From Agrobacterium salinitolerans (lineage in GTDB: Bacteria; Pseudomonadota; Alphaproteobacteria; Rhizobiales; Rhizobiaceae): a stretch of DNA of 63,960 bases. The stretch is from the NCBI RefSeq assembly GCF_002008225.1, contig NZ_MRDH01000020.1, positions 1-63,960 of the forward strand. Direction: 5' to 3'. The position numbers and the translations under genes are program-made. The notes beneath the pieces are model-generated. The model worked only from the letters and a program-made list of their open reading frames with translations. It was not told the DNA's origin and ran no database searches. Below are positions 35,459 through 46,275 of the stretch, piece after piece; position 1 is the stretch's first letter; the number at the start of each line of letters is the position of its first letter.

Positions 35459-36742
35459 CTAATCGCAATGCCTGTAACCTGACTTGCGCGTGCGCAAGTC
35501 GAAATGAAAATGGTTCCAGTGATTGGGATCGCTGCCCGGTCCGAGAACGGTCGAGAAATATTTGCAGCTGTCAGACCTCACCGCCTTCAGCAGCGCTTTT
35601 TCGCGGAAGGCGAAGAAGCTTTTCTTGCGAACATCGATTTCCTTGCCGTTCTTCAGCGTGATGGTGCCGATATCGATGGCATTACCGCGTGCATGTTCTG
35701 ACCACGGGTTGCTGGAGCGCGAATTCATCTTGCGGCAGGAATAACCGCCCATCGGCGTGATGCGGCCGACACCGGAGAGGTAACGGAAGCGGGAGGATGG
35801 CACGAGCTCGAACTTCACCCATTTCGCAAAGGCAAGCGTGACCTGGCAATTGAGCTTCACTGCCGGCCGGACGGCGACACCACTGGCGAGGCCACTGAGT
35901 TCGATCGGATAGTCGATACCGCAGGTCGGACCGTCAGCAATACGCGCGACATCACGGAAAGCGACGCCGAGACGGCGAAGTTCGGAGCGGCAGGCAACTT
36001 CGGAAGGCGGCATGACGCCGGGCGGCATGGACCGGTTGCTTTGCAGCCCGCCGCCCGCCATCGGATTATCAGGCATCAGCATGGCCACTTCTTCCACCGG
36101 CTGGCGACGGGAAGAGGAGCCGAGCGGCGGCGGCGGGACGAGCCGCGATTGGCTGGCCCGTTGCGTCTGGCGGGCCGGAGAGACGGCCACGGGATTATCC
36201 GTACCGATACCATCCACCACCGGCTGCGCTGAAGCGCCTTCGGCGATATCCGCATCCTGTTCTTCGGCAAGTCCGCGAACCGGCTCCACGCCCAGCATGG
36301 AATCCATATTCACGCCGCCTTCACCTTCGGCGATCTGGTTGCTGGCCATCTGCTGCGCCGGCATCGCCTGGTCCTGCATGGTCTGCGCCGGCCCAATTGT
36401 ATGGCCGCTGGCCGCCATGCGCGCCTGATGCTGGGAATCGAGTGTCGAATAACCCTGCCCGCCCTGCGGCGATTGCAACAGGGGGTCCTGCGAAGCGTAA
36501 GGCTCCGGCATCGGCTGTGAGACGGCGGCAGGATAATCGGTACCCTGCCCGGCCCGCTCGGCCTGATACACCGCACCAGCCGGCGCGCTGTAACCTTGCT
36601 GCCGCGAGGAACGGATGGCGCTGACGCGCGTGGTGCCATCCACCTCCGCCGGCGGCACGAGGCCCTCCGCCGAACACGACACCATGACCGTGGAAATCAT
36701 CAGCAACGTCACAAGACGACGCGGAAGGGAAACATACGCCAT
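35459..36742 (-). CDS. Extensin-like C-terminal domain lipoprotein
   Basis: Exported protein of 427 residues. The N-terminus has a signal with a possible lipobox (STVMVSC), then a long linker rich in Q, A, M, P and S (residues about 30-270). The extensin-like domain has conserved cysteines and a peptidase-M15-like His/Asp arrangement: WSEHARGNAIDIGTITL and DPNHWNHFHFDL. Such domains are thought to act on or bind the cell wall; catalysis is not proven. The start at 36742 (MAYVSLPRRL) removes a non-signal N-terminal extension to 36898. Confidence 0.85.
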   Translation of the reverse strand: MAYVSLPRRLVTLLMISTVMVSCSAEGLVPPAEVDGTTRVSAIRSSRQQGYSAPAGAVYQAERAGQGTDYPAAVSQPMPEPYASQDPLLQSPQGGQGYSTLDSQHQARMAASGHTIGPAQTMQDQAMPAQQMASNQIAEGEGGVNMDSMLGVEPVRGLAEEQDADIAEGASAQPVVDGIGTDNPVAVSPARQTQRASQSRLVPPPPLGSSSRRQPVEEVAMLMPDNPMAGGGLQSNRSMPPGVMPPSEVACRSELRRLGVAFRDVARIADGPTCGIDYPIELSGLASGVAVRPAVKLNCQVTLAFAKWVKFELVPSSRFRYLSGVGRITPMGGYSCRKMNSRSSNPWSEHARGNAIDIGTITLKNGKEIDVRKKSFFAFREKALLKAVRSDSCKYFSTVLGPGSDPNHWNHFHFDLRTRKSGYRHCD

Positions 36743-36861
36743 ACGAGAACCTGTACCTTCAGCGGCCGCAATTCGCGGCAATACAGGATAAATTTTAAAG
36801 AAATGAGGTAAACGAAACCTTATTGGTTGCCGGAAATAACGAATGGCTGGTTCTGAAGGCT

Positions 36862-36894
36862 CAAAACAAAAAGGCGCGGCCAGGACCGCGCCTT
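36862..36894 (-). terminator. Terminator of the chemoreceptor gene
   Basis: A 9-bp stem (AAGGCGCGG / CCGCGCCTT) followed on the minus strand by TTTGTTTT, just downstream of the chemoreceptor stop codon. Confidence 0.82.
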
Positions 36895-36918
36895 TCAATC
36901 AGATCTAGATGCCTGACA

Positions 36919-38733
36919 TTACGCGGCCCGCGAAACCTCCCGCCCCGCACCATGTCCAAGTTCGAAACGCGAAAGCAGCGAGCGCAGCTGGCGGCTTTCC
37001 TCGGCGAGCGTCTGGCTGGCCGCCGTCGTTTCTTCCACCATGGCGGCATTCTGCTGTGTCATCTGGTCCATGTGGTTGACGGAGGTGTTGATCTCCTGCA
37101 GGCCCGTTGCCTGCTCGCGCGCGGCCGTGGCGATGGAGTTCACATGGCCGTCGACACGATTGACCAGCGCCACGATCTCCTCCAGCGCATCGCCCGTCGA
37201 GCGCACGAGTGCGACACCGCCGCCGACTTCTTCGGCCGAACGGTTGATAAGGGTCTTGATTTCCTTCGCCGCATTGGCGGAGCGTTGCGCCAGTTCGCGA
37301 ACCTCCTGCGCCACCACGGCAAAACCACGCCCGGCCTCGCCGGCACGCGCCGCCTCCACACCGGCGTTCAGCGCCAGAAGATTGGTCTGAAAGGCTATTT
37401 CATCGATGACCGAGATGATCTGGCCGATGCGTTTCGAAGATTCCTCGATACGGCCCATGGCGTCGACGGCATTGCGCACGATCTCGCCCGAGCGGCCGGC
37501 GCTGGTTTTCGTGTCCTGCACCATCTGCCGGGCCTCGTTGGCACGCTCGGAAGCGGTGCGCACCGTGGCGGTGATCTCGTCCAGAGCAGCCGCTGTCTCC
37601 TCCAGCGCCGCCGCCTGCTGTTCGGTCCGGCGGGAAAGATTGCCGGTCGCACCGCTGATGTCGGAGGCGCTGTCATTGACCACATGCCCGGTTCTGGCGA
37701 TCGCCTCGATCGCACCGTGCAACGCACCGACGGCACGATTGAAGTCCATGCGCAGCTTTTCGTAATCCTCGCCAATATCTCTGAGTGAGACGGTCAGATC
37801 GCCATTGGCAAGCGCTTCGAGCGCATTGCCCAATTGCTCCATGGCATGCGCCTGCCGTTCGGATGCGGAGCGCAGAACCATCTCGTTACCATGCCGCTCC
37901 TCCTCCAGCGCCCGCTGCTGATCCGCCTCCCGCGCCTGCAGCGCGCTGCGCTCATTGACGCTGTCGCGCAGTACCAGCAGCGTCTTGGCAATCGCGCCGA
38001 TTTCATTGCGACGGTCGGCGAACTGGATATCTGCCGCGCCGTCACCATCGGCGATCCGCCGCATGCTTTGGCGGATGAGGTCGATCGGCCGCGTTACGCT
38101 CCGCACGACGGCTGCTGCCACGCCAATAACCAGAAGACCCGCGGCGATGCACAGACCGCCGTTAAAATAGACCTCGCGCCAGAACACCGCTTCAAGATCG
38201 TCAACATAAACACCGGTGCCGACAATCCAGCCCCAGGGAGCAAAACCGGCGACATGGGAAAATTTCTCGACCGGCTCCGGCGCACCGGGCTTCGGCCAGT
38301 AATAATCGACAAAGCCCTTGCCGCCCGCCTTGACCGTGTTCACGAACTCGACAAACAGCGCCTTGCCGTTCGGGTCCTTGTTGGCGGTAAGGTCCGTGCC
38401 GTTCATCTCGGGCTTGATCGGATGCATCACCATTTTGGGATGCATGTCGTTGATCCAGAAATAGCCGCTGCCATTGCCATAGCGCATGGCTGCAATGGTC
38501 GTCTTGGCCTGCTGTTGCGCCGCCTCCCGCGTCAGGCTTCCGCCCTGCTCCAGCCGATAATATTGATCGAGAATGGCAACAGCGGTTTCGTTCATGGCCG
38601 CGAGCCCGGATTTCCGCTCGCGCTCCATTTCACTGTAGCCCTCAAACAGGCTGAATGTCAGCGCCGCGACCAATATTGCCAGAAACAATGCGACCAGCGC
38701 ATAAAGGCGCATAGATATCGTTACGTTTTTCAT
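36919..38733 (-). CDS. Methyl-accepting chemotaxis protein with periplasmic single Cache domain
   Basis: Chemoreceptor of 604 residues. An N-terminal transmembrane helix ([18 protein letters not shown]) is followed by a periplasmic sCache_2-type domain ([35 protein letters not shown]). A second membrane helix, a HAMP domain and a long coiled-coil signalling domain come next; the hairpin tip reads [20 protein letters not shown]. No C-terminal CheR-binding pentapeptide is seen. Cache_2 receptors often sense small carboxylates; the ligand here is unknown. The start at 38733 follows GAGGGGGAAC. Confidence 0.93.
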   Translation of the reverse strand: MKNVTISMRLYALVALFLAILVAALTFSLFEGYSEMERERKSGLAAMNETAVAILDQYYRLEQGGSLTREAAQQQAKTTIAAMRYGNGSGYFWINDMHPKMVMHPIKPEMNGTDLTANKDPNGKALFVEFVNTVKAGGKGFVDYYWPKPGAPEPVEKFSHVAGFAPWGWIVGTGVYVDDLEAVFWREVYFNGGLCIAAGLLVIGVAAAVVRSVTRPIDLIRQSMRRIADGDGAADIQFADRRNEIGAIAKTLLVLRDSVNERSALQAREADQQRALEEERHGNEMVLRSASERQAHAMEQLGNALEALANGDLTVSLRDIGEDYEKLRMDFNRAVGALHGAIEAIARTGHVVNDSASDISGATGNLSRRTEQQAAALEETAAALDEITATVRTASERANEARQMVQDTKTSAGRSGEIVRNAVDAMGRIEESSKRIGQIISVIDEIAFQTNLLALNAGVEAARAGEAGRGFAVVAQEVRELAQRSANAAKEIKTLINRSAEEVGGGVALVRSTGDALEEIVALVNRVDGHVNSIATAAREQATGLQEINTSVNHMDQMTQQNAAMVEETTAASQTLAEESRQLRSLLSRFELGHGAGREVSRAA

Positions 38734-38975
38734 GTTCCCCCTCGACGTCGCTGATGCACTTCGACCAGCTGATGTTAAAGGGAAAAACTTTATTATTATT
38801 AAATACACCTATTATACGTCGGTATTATTCTTCTATCCTCACATTCCTTGGCGTTTTTATGCCGGACAGGCACAGCACGCGTGAATTTTCAAACCAGCTG
38901 GCGGCATTTAAAGACACCGTTAACCGTGTGACTCCTATCTTCTTTGACCGAAATTACTTTACAGGGAGGCGCGCG

Positions 38976-39290
38976 ATGGCCCGGCCGAATTTTCGCTATA
39001 CGCATTATGACCTGAAGGAATTGCGGGCAGGCACCACCCTTGAAATATCCCTGTCCGCCGTCAACAATGTCCGGCTGATGACGGGCGCCAATTTTCAGCG
39101 TTTCACCGAATTGCTCGATTTCAAATATCTCGGCGGCGTCGCGAAAAAATCGCCGATCCGCATCGCCGTTCCCGAGACATTGCACTGGCATCTGGTGATC
39201 GATGCCGAAGGCCATAGCGGCCTGGCGGAATCCTCGGTCAAGATGCTGCCCGCGCAGCCCCAGGCGGCGCCACATCGCAAGGCGTCCTGA
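38976..39290 (+). CDS. DUF1883 domain protein
   Basis: Small protein of 104 residues matching the DUF1883 family (RYTHYDLKELRAGTTLEISL, and the C-terminal ETLHWHLVIDAEGHSG). Proteins of this family have a beta-rich fold of unknown function, and a related A. tumefaciens structure exists from structural genomics as far as I recall. The start at 38976 (MARPNF) has a clear AGGGAGG ribosome binding site; the upstream in-frame ATGs at 38754 and after lack one. It is divergent from the chemoreceptor gene. Confidence 0.82.
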   Translation: MARPNFRYTHYDLKELRAGTTLEISLSAVNNVRLMTGANFQRFTELLDFKYLGGVAKKSPIRIAVPETLHWHLVIDAEGHSGLAESSVKMLPAQPQAAPHRKAS

Positions 39291-39402
39291 TCGCATTTAC
39301 AAACAATCAGTTACGCCCATTTTCCGACTCAATCTACCAGCGACTTGAATCTCTTTCTCAAGATCGCCCGCGGCGCACTTTCCGGCCGGGACGCCGCAAA
39401 CC

Positions 39403-40719
39403 CTAGCGCGTCGCGCGCTCGCGACGCAGCTTCGCCCACCAGTCGAGGCGCTTGCGGATTTCCCTTTCGAAGCCTCGATCCGGCGGATCGTAAAAGGTCG
39501 TGCGCCCCATCTTCTCCGGGAAGTAATCCTGCCCCGAAAAAGCATCCGGCTCATCATGGTCGTAACGGTAACCATCGCCATAACCCTCGCCCTTCATGAG
39601 CTTGGTTGGCGCGTTCAGAATATGTTTCGGCGGCACCAGCGAGCCGTTTTCCTTGGCCGCCCGCATGGCCGACTTGAAGGCGGTATAAACGGCGTTCGAT
39701 TTCGGCGCGGTCGCGAGATAGACGCAAGCCTGCGCCAGCGCCAACTCACCCTCGGGTGAGCCGAGATAGTCATAGGCGTCCTTGGCGGCGTTGCAGACGG
39801 TCAAAGCCTGCGGATCGGCAAGGCCGATATCCTCAACGGCCATACGGACCAGCCGCCGCCCAAGATAAAGCGGGTCCTCGCCGGCATCGAACATGCGCGC
39901 GAGATAATAAAGTGCCGCATCCGGGTCCGAACCGCGCACCGACTTATGCAGCGCGGAGATGAGATTGTAATGGCCGTCCTGGCTCTTGTCGTAAACGGGC
40001 GCACGGCGCTGCACGATGCGCGTCAGCCCTTCGGTATCGAAGGTCTCGTCCTTGCGCGCCGCGCGCCAGACCTCCTCGGCAAGCGTCAGCACGGCGCGGC
40101 CATCGCCGTCGGCCATGCGGATCAGGCTGGCCCGTGCCTCTTCCGTCAACGGCAGGGACTTGCCCTCCGCCTCCTCGGCGCGCTTGAGAAGCTCGCTCAG
40201 GCTATCCTCGTCATGCGAGCGGAATGTCAACACACGCGCCCGCGACAACAGAGCGGCATTGAGTTCGAAAGACGGGTTTTCGGTGGTGGCGCCCACCAGA
40301 ATAATGGTACCGTCCTCCATGACAGGCAGAAAACTGTCCTGCTGGGCGCGGTTGAAGCGATGAATCTCGTCTACGAAAAGCAGCGTCTGCCGGCCATTCA
40401 TCCGCCGTGTTCGCGCCGCCTCGAAAACCTTCTTGAGATCGGCGACACCGGAAAAGATCGCCGAGATTTGCTCGAAAGCCAGCCCCGCTTCGCCGGAAAG
40501 CAACCGGGCAACCGTGGTCTTGCCGGTGCCGGGCGGCCCCCAGAAGATCATCGACCCCAGTGAGCCGCTATCGATCATGCGGCGCAGCACGCCCTCCTCG
40601 CCCGTCAGATGCGGCTGCCCGCTCACCTCCGCCAGCGTCTTGGGACGCAGACGATCGGCAAGAGGCCGCCGGTTGGCGACCTCGACGGGCACTTGCGGGG
40701 CGAAGAGATCGTCGCTCAT
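39403..40719 (-). CDS. rarA: Replication-associated recombination protein A (AAA+ ATPase)
   Basis: RarA/MgsA/WRNIP1 family clamp-loader-like ATPase of 438 residues acting at stalled replication forks. Walker A is FWGPPGTGKTTVARLL, Walker B LLFVDEIHRFNRAQQD, and sensor 1 LVGATTENPSFELN. The C-terminal MgsA domain includes DPDAALYYLARMFDAGEDP. It overlaps the upstream DegP-type protease gene by four bases, so the two are co-translated. Confidence 0.94.
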   Translation of the reverse strand: MSDDLFAPQVPVEVANRRPLADRLRPKTLAEVSGQPHLTGEEGVLRRMIDSGSLGSMIFWGPPGTGKTTVARLLSGEAGLAFEQISAIFSGVADLKKVFEAARTRRMNGRQTLLFVDEIHRFNRAQQDSFLPVMEDGTIILVGATTENPSFELNAALLSRARVLTFRSHDEDSLSELLKRAEEAEGKSLPLTEEARASLIRMADGDGRAVLTLAEEVWRAARKDETFDTEGLTRIVQRRAPVYDKSQDGHYNLISALHKSVRGSDPDAALYYLARMFDAGEDPLYLGRRLVRMAVEDIGLADPQALTVCNAAKDAYDYLGSPEGELALAQACVYLATAPKSNAVYTAFKSAMRAAKENGSLVPPKHILNAPTKLMKGEGYGDGYRYDHDEPDAFSGQDYFPEKMGRTTFYDPPDRGFEREIRKRLDWWAKLRRERATR

Positions 40720-42122
40720 CGCAGGAACTGCCGGATGCGCTGCCCATCACGCAGGATTTCCACCCGCCAGAAGCCGGGATTGTCGTCCAGCGCCTTCTCG
40801 ACAGCGGCGGTGGTGCCGATATCCGCGCCGTTCAGCGACAGGATCACGTCTTTCGGCTGGAAACCGACACGATAAGCCGGGGAACCGCGCTTCACATCGG
40901 TAATGACAACGCCGGTCACCTGCGACGGCATACGCAATTCATCGGCAAGCTTTGGCGAAAGATTGGCGACAGTCGCGCCGGCGAAGGGATTGCGCCCCTC
41001 AATCAGCCGTTCATCGCGCGGTGCGGTTTCCGGCGCGGTATCGAGCGCGATGGTCACCTTCTTCTCTTTCCCCTTGTCCATGACGGTCAGTTCGGCGGAT
41101 TTGCCGATGCCGGCGGTCGTCAGGCGATAACCCAGCGCATCCGGATGCTCCACCTCGAAGCCGTTGACGGCGGTAACCACCTGCCCCGGCTCAATGCCCG
41201 CCTTCTCCGCCGGCCCACCCTTGATGACGCTGACGACCAGCGCGCCACGGGCGCGATGCAGACCAAGCGCCTCGGCGACATCCGATGTCACCGGATCGAA
41301 AGTTGCGCCGATATAGGGCCGCTGGAAGCTTGCATCGCCACGCTCGGCGGCAGCGACGAAAACTCGGACAAGATTGGCGGGAATGGCGAAACCGATGCCG
41401 TTCGAGCCGCCGCCCTTGGAGAAGATGGCCGTGTTGATGCCAATCAGCTCACCCGCCATGTTCATCAACGCACCGCCGGAGTTGCCGGGGTTGATGGAGG
41501 CGTCGGTCTGGATGAAGAAACCGAAATCGCCCTGCGTCACCTGGTTACGCGCAAGGCCGGAAACGATGCCGCTCGTCACCGTCTGGCCGACACCGAAGGG
41601 ATTGCCGATGGCGAGCACCAGATCACCGACCTCGATCTTGTCAGAATTTCCGAGCGACAGTACCGGGAACTGTTCCTTCGCATCGATCTGCAGAACGGCG
41701 AGATCGACGCGATCATCCTTTAGCAGCACCTTTGACGAAAATTCACGCCCATCCGCCAGCGCCACCTTGATGTCATCGGCGCCGTCGATGACGTGATTGT
41801 TGGTCACCACGAGGCCGCCGGCGGTCACGATGACGCCGGAGCCGAGCGATGACTGCTTCTCCGTACGGTTCGGCATCTGCTGGCCGAAGAACTGTTCGAA
41901 GAAAGGATCACCAGCAAACGGCGACAGACGCCGTTGCACGACGCGTTCGGCATAAACATTCACCACCGCGCCTGCGGTGCGCTTGACCAGCGGCGCGAAA
42001 GAAAGCTGCATTTCCGTGTGGCTCGACGGCACGGTCCTGTTATCCTGCGCCGCAGCACCCACGGGCAGGAGAATGAGCGCGGCGAGAAAGCCGGTGGACA
42101 GATACTTCAACACGCTTCGCAT
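40716..42122 (-). CDS. DegP/HtrA-type periplasmic serine protease
   Basis: Trypsin-like periplasmic protease of 468 residues with two PDZ domains. A signal peptide is followed by the catalytic triad: His in VTNNHVIDGADD, Asp in DDRVDLAVLQID, Ser in INPGNSGGALMN. The first PDZ region reads GALVVSVIKGGPAEKAGIEP; the second lies at the C-terminus. It degrades or refolds damaged envelope proteins. The start at 42122 (MRSVLKYLS) has AGGA at good spacing. Its symbol (degP, degQ or mucD) is not resolved. Confidence 0.92.
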   Translation of the reverse strand: MRSVLKYLSTGFLAALILLPVGAAAQDNRTVPSSHTEMQLSFAPLVKRTAGAVVNVYAERVVQRRLSPFAGDPFFEQFFGQQMPNRTEKQSSLGSGVIVTAGGLVVTNNHVIDGADDIKVALADGREFSSKVLLKDDRVDLAVLQIDAKEQFPVLSLGNSDKIEVGDLVLAIGNPFGVGQTVTSGIVSGLARNQVTQGDFGFFIQTDASINPGNSGGALMNMAGELIGINTAIFSKGGGSNGIGFAIPANLVRVFVAAAERGDASFQRPYIGATFDPVTSDVAEALGLHRARGALVVSVIKGGPAEKAGIEPGQVVTAVNGFEVEHPDALGYRLTTAGIGKSAELTVMDKGKEKKVTIALDTAPETAPRDERLIEGRNPFAGATVANLSPKLADELRMPSQVTGVVITDVKRGSPAYRVGFQPKDVILSLNGADIGTTAAVEKALDDNPGFWRVEILRDGQRIRQFLR

Positions 42123-42297
42123 GTGATTCCTCATCGTCATCAGTATGATGGAGTTATAACGTCAAAGCCTGTAAAGCAAAGAGCGGCAAGATGATGGCCG
42201 TCCTTTTCCAGGCATGGTATCGGCGGGCGACATTGGAACCAACAGCGCCCCTTTTCGGTTTCACCGGCACCTGACTGCCCTTTAAAAGAGACGACCC

Positions 42298-42648
42298 ATG
42301 CATCTGAAACCGATCCTCCTTGCCTGCGGCATCCTTTTCACATCCTCCCTCGTCTCACCGGCCAGCGCGGCAAGCTTCGATTGCGCCAAGCCCGATCTGG
42401 CGGCGGATGAAAAAGCGATCTGTGACAACCGCGCGCTGAACGACCAGGATGTGAAGATGGCCACCACCTTCGACATTCTGACCCAGTTGATGGCGATGGG
42501 CGCGCGTGACACTTTGCGCGACGAACAGAGCCAATGGCTGAAGCAACGCCAGGAATGCGCAGCCGATGTGGCTTGCCTGACGCGTTCTTACGAGGAACGT
42601 ATGAAGCGCCTCGGGGAAGCCTTCCAGAGCATCAATCGACCGCTCTGA
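42298..42648 (+). CDS. Secreted lysozyme-inhibitor LprI-like protein
   Basis: Exported protein of 116 residues. The signal peptide MHLKPILLACGILFTSSLVS ends near ASAASF. The mature domain shows the LprI N-terminal pattern: FDCAKPDLAADEKAICDNR, LNDQD, then QWLKQRQECAADVACLTRSY with paired cysteines. Family members occur widely in the periplasm; lysozyme inhibition is shown for only a few, so function is tentative. Confidence 0.85.
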   Translation: MHLKPILLACGILFTSSLVSPASAASFDCAKPDLAADEKAICDNRALNDQDVKMATTFDILTQLMAMGARDTLRDEQSQWLKQRQECAADVACLTRSYEERMKRLGEAFQSINRPL

Positions 42649-42663
42649 CCGTTAAGCCTGCCC

Positions 42664-43665
42664 TCAGACCGCACGAATGATGTTTTCCAGGAGGCCATGC
42701 AGCTGGTCGCGATAGCCGGTTCTGGCGGAAGGAGCATCTTCCCGCGAGGTCATGACCACGGAAAGTCGTCTGGCGGGCACGATATAGAGCATCTGCCCGC
42801 CATAACCCCAGGCGTAATAGACAATCTCCCCCGCCATCTCCTTGATGAACCAGCAATACCCATAACCATCGCCATTGAAGACGGAATTGGTGCGCTGCTG
42901 CCAGGACTGGCTGATCCATTCCTGTGAGATGAGCCGCTCGCCATCAGGCGTTACGCCGCCAAGACGATAAAGCTCGCCAAAGGCCAGCAGGGAACGCGCC
43001 GTCATCGCCATCTGGTTGCCACCGAGATAGATGCCCTGCGGATCGCGCTCCCACCCGCCGATCGCGAACCCCTCAAGTGGCCGAAACCAGTCTCGGGCGA
43101 GAGAAAGCGTCGAGCGGCCGGAAGCCTTGGTCAATATCGCCGAGAGCAGATGTGTTGATGCCGTGGAATAGAGCATGCCGCCGCCGGGCTCCCCGGCAAA
43201 ACCGGAACCCAGCGCCATCCTCACCCAGTTGCGGCTGGCGACCCAGCGGCCGTAATTCGGACCGGACATGCGCTCCAGACCGGATTGCATGGACAGGAGA
43301 TGACCAATGGTGATCCGCTGCAGCCGTGGATCGGGGTTAGGAGGAAAATCTCCGCGCAGTATGGTTGCGACCGGCTGATCGGCGCCCGACAGAATCTTGC
43401 GGTCGATCGCCATGCCGACCAGCGCCGAGATGACCGATTTCGAGGCCGACTTGATATTGGTGGAGCCGTTGAGGCTGGCACCGTGATAGGCGCGGCTCGC
43501 GACCTCTGCGCCATCGATGCTGACGATCACCGCCTTGAGGCTGGAAAGCGCCTCCGCCTGCCTCAGCAAAGGATCGAAACGGATATTGTTTCCGGCGTCC
43601 TGCGCCTGGGCAAGCCGAGCAAAAGGCAGCGACGCGATAAGGGTGAGTGCGGTTCGTCTTTTCAT
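42664..43665 (-). CDS. Serine hydrolase of the beta-lactamase / penicillin-binding superfamily
   Basis: Exported protein of 333 residues with a short signal peptide (ending ARLAQAQD). The Ser-x-x-Lys motif is in NIKSASKSVISALVGMAID. Further matches to class C-like serine hydrolases are GLERMSGPNYGRW and YSTASTHLLSAILTKASG. It is more likely an esterase or peptidase-like housekeeping hydrolase than a resistance enzyme, but this cannot be settled from sequence. It converges on the LprI-like gene with a 15-nt gap. Confidence 0.88.
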   Translation of the reverse strand: MKRRTALTLIASLPFARLAQAQDAGNNIRFDPLLRQAEALSSLKAVIVSIDGAEVASRAYHGASLNGSTNIKSASKSVISALVGMAIDRKILSGADQPVATILRGDFPPNPDPRLQRITIGHLLSMQSGLERMSGPNYGRWVASRNWVRMALGSGFAGEPGGGMLYSTASTHLLSAILTKASGRSTLSLARDWFRPLEGFAIGGWERDPQGIYLGGNQMAMTARSLLAFGELYRLGGVTPDGERLISQEWISQSWQQRTNSVFNGDGYGYCWFIKEMAGEIVYYAWGYGGQMLYIVPARRLSVVMTSREDAPSARTGYRDQLHGLLENIIRAV

Positions 43666-43895
43666 GATGCTGAGCTAGGAAGCAATACGGCGATGAAAAG
43701 AGGAAACGCCGCCAATCACTCCAATGTGACCTTACTTCAAGCGCCGGATTTGCAGACTGTCACTCGTAAATATCGCAGAATCCCCATGAAAACAATGTGT
43801 TGCCACGCATTCCGGAATCGAGATGCGAAGCGCTTGAATCAGTTTCTGATCTTGAGGACTATCGCCCTGCCATAAATACAAAAGACTGGAGAAAG

Positions 43896-44375
43896 ATGCA
43901 GCAACTGAAATCGTCACGCCTTATCCTGCGATTTTTCAAAATGACGGACTCGCCACCGCTTGCCCGGTTGACGAACGACCCACTCATTTTGCGCAATCTG
44001 CTGCGCACGGCCTACCCTTTCGAACCTGATGATGCCCGGCGCCTCATCAGGCGCATTGCTGAGCGTCGGCTACCGGTATGGGCGGTGGATGATGGCAGGC
44101 TGCTCGGTCTCATCGGCCTTTCAGGCGAATTCGGCCTTTGGCTTGATCGTCGTGTTTGGGGAAAAGGCTACGGAGAAGAAGCCGGACGCCTCGTCATCGA
44201 TTATGCTTTTCAGCACATGAGTATCGAAACCCTGCTAGCCAATCCCCTGTTTGACAACAGGGCGTCGCATCGCCTGCTGGAAAAGCTGGGCTTTGCCGCA
44301 ACCGGCCGCGGAAATGCCTTTTGCACACAACGTGGGAAAATCGTGCCAATTCGACGTTATCGGCTCGATAAATAA
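43896..44375 (+). CDS. GNAT-family N-acetyltransferase
   Basis: Protein of 159 residues of the RimJ/RimL-like GNAT group. SSRLILRFFKMTDSPPLARL is the N-terminal family opening. The acetyl-CoA loop is VWGKGYGEEAGRLVIDYAF and ANPLFDNRASHRLLEKLGF closes the domain. The acceptor is unknown. The start at 43896 follows GGAGAAAG; 43797 lacks such support. Confidence 0.9.
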   Translation: MQQLKSSRLILRFFKMTDSPPLARLTNDPLILRNLLRTAYPFEPDDARRLIRRIAERRLPVWAVDDGRLLGLIGLSGEFGLWLDRRVWGKGYGEEAGRLVIDYAFQHMSIETLLANPLFDNRASHRLLEKLGFAATGRGNAFCTQRGKIVPIRRYRLDK

Positions 44376-44384
44376 TGACAGGCA

Positions 44385-44420
44385 TAAAAAAGCCGCCGTT
44401 TATCAGCGGCGGCTTTTTAT
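44385..44420. terminator. Bidirectional terminator between GNAT gene and ilvD
   Basis: An 8-bp stem (AGCCGCCG / CGGCGGCT) flanked by an A6 run and a T5 run, placed between two convergent genes. It can serve both strands. Confidence 0.88.
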
Positions 44421-44439
44421 TATCCCGCAAATCCGGAAA

Positions 44440-46275
44440 TCACTCCGGCAGAATCCGCACAGCACCTTTGTCCGCGCTCGACGCAAAGGCCGCATAGGCC
44501 TTCAGTGCCGTCGTGACATTGCGCTTGCGTGGTGCTTCCGGCTTCCAGCCCTTTTCTTCCTGCTCGGCACGGCGCGATGCTAGTTCGGCATCCGGTACGC
44601 TAAGGTTGATCGTGCGGTTCGGAATGTCGATCTCGATCAGGTCACCCTGACGCACGAGGCCGATGGCGCCGCCCTGTGCCGCTTCCGGCGAGGCATGGCC
44701 GATGGACAGGCCTGACGTGCCACCGGAGAAACGACCGTCGGTGATGAGCGCGCAGGCTTTGCCGAGGCCTTTGGATTTCAGGTAGCTGGTCGGATAGAGC
44801 ATTTCCTGCATGCCAGGCCCGCCCTTCGGCCCTTCGTAACGGATGACAACGACGTCGCCCGCCTTGACCTCGTTGCCGAGAATGCCCTTCACGGCCGCGT
44901 CCTGGCTCTCGTAAACGACCGCCGGACCGGTGAATTTCAGAATGGATTCGTCCACACCCGCCGTCTTTACGATGCAGCCGTCGAGCGCGATGTTGCCATA
45001 AAGCACGGCGAGACCGCCATCCTTGGAGAAAGGCTTTTCGACCGAGCGGATGACGCCATTATCGCTGTCGGTATCCAGATCGTCCCAGCGCGAGGACTGG
45101 CTGAAGGCAACCTGCGTCGGTACGCCGCCGGGGGCAGCCTTGAAGAATTCACGCACCGTCTCGCTGTTGGTGCGGGTAATGTCCCAGCGGTCGATGGCGT
45201 CGCCCAGCGTCGCTTCGTGCACCGTATAGGTATCGCGATTGATGAGACCGCCGCGCTCCAGCTCACCGAGAATACGCATGATGCCGCCGGCGCGGTGTAC
45301 GTCTTCCATGTGCACGTCCTGCTTGGCGGGCGCGACCTTGGAAAGGCAGGGAACCTTGCGGGAAAGACGGTCGATGTCTTCCATGCCGAAATCGACGCCG
45401 CCTTCATGGGCGGCCGCCAGAATATGCAGAACCGTGTTGGTGGAGCCGCCCATGGCGATATCAAGCGACATGGCGTTCTCAAACGCCGCCTTGTTGGCAA
45501 TGGTGCGCGGCAGGACGGTTTCGTCCTCCTGCTCGTAGTAACGGCGCGCCAGATCGACGATCAGGTGACCGGCCTCGACGAACAGGCGCTTGCGATCCGA
45601 ATGGGTGGCGAGCGTCGAACCGTTGCCTGGCAGGGACAAGCCCAGCGCCTCGGTCAGACAGTTCATGGAATTGGCGGTGAACATGCCGGAGCAGGAACCG
45701 CAGGTCGGGCAGGCAGAGCGCTCGATGACCTTGACGTCCTCATCGGAAATCTTGTCGTCGGCAGCAGCCACCATCGCATCGACCAGATCGAGCGCCACTG
45801 TCTTGCCATGCAGAACCACCTTGCCCGCTTCCATCGGACCACCGGACACGAAAACGGCGGGGATGTTGAGCCGCATCGCCGCATTCAGCATGCCGGGGGT
45901 GATCTTGTCGCAGTTGGAAATGCACACCATCGCATCGGCGCAATGGGCATTGACCATATATTCAACCGAGTCAGCGATGATCTCGCGCGACGGCAGCGAG
46001 TAGAGCATGCCGTCATGGCCCATGGCGATACCGTCATCGACCGCGATGGTGTTGAATTCCTTGGCAACACCGCCGGCCGCCTCGATTTCGCGGGCAACCA
46101 GCTGGCCGAGATCTTTCAGATGCACATGGCCGGGCACGAACTGCGTGAAGGAATTGACGACAGCAATGATCGGCTTGCCGAAATCGCTGTCCTTCATGCC
46201 GGTGGCGCGCCAAAGGCCGCGCGCGCCCGCCATGTTGCGGCCGTGGGTTGTCGTTCTGGAGCGATAGGCTGGCAT
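44440..46275 (-). CDS. ilvD: Dihydroxy-acid dehydratase
   Basis: Iron-sulfur enzyme of 611 residues that dehydrates 2,3-dihydroxy acids in valine, leucine and isoleucine synthesis. The cluster cysteines lie in [20 protein letters not shown] and [40 protein letters not shown] near the C-terminus is also diagnostic. Length is typical of the long form. It is a single-gene unit bounded by a bidirectional terminator. Confidence 0.97.
   Translation of the reverse strand: MPAYRSRTTTHGRNMAGARGLWRATGMKDSDFGKPIIAVVNSFTQFVPGHVHLKDLGQLVAREIEAAGGVAKEFNTIAVDDGIAMGHDGMLYSLPSREIIADSVEYMVNAHCADAMVCISNCDKITPGMLNAAMRLNIPAVFVSGGPMEAGKVVLHGKTVALDLVDAMVAAADDKISDEDVKVIERSACPTCGSCSGMFTANSMNCLTEALGLSLPGNGSTLATHSDRKRLFVEAGHLIVDLARRYYEQEDETVLPRTIANKAAFENAMSLDIAMGGSTNTVLHILAAAHEGGVDFGMEDIDRLSRKVPCLSKVAPAKQDVHMEDVHRAGGIMRILGELERGGLINRDTYTVHEATLGDAIDRWDITRTNSETVREFFKAAPGGVPTQVAFSQSSRWDDLDTDSDNGVIRSVEKPFSKDGGLAVLYGNIALDGCIVKTAGVDESILKFTGPAVVYESQDAAVKGILGNEVKAGDVVVIRYEGPKGGPGMQEMLYPTSYLKSKGLGKACALITDGRFSGGTSGLSIGHASPEAAQGGAIGLVRQGDLIEIDIPNRTINLSVPDAELASRRAEQEEKGWKPEAPRKRNVTTALKAYAAFASSADKGAVRILPE

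Noticed and set aside
42664..43665. Beta-lactamase resistance gene
   Set aside because: The Ser-x-x-Lys motif is present, but the overall sequence fits the broad serine-hydrolase group and no regulatory gene of the AmpR type is adjacent.
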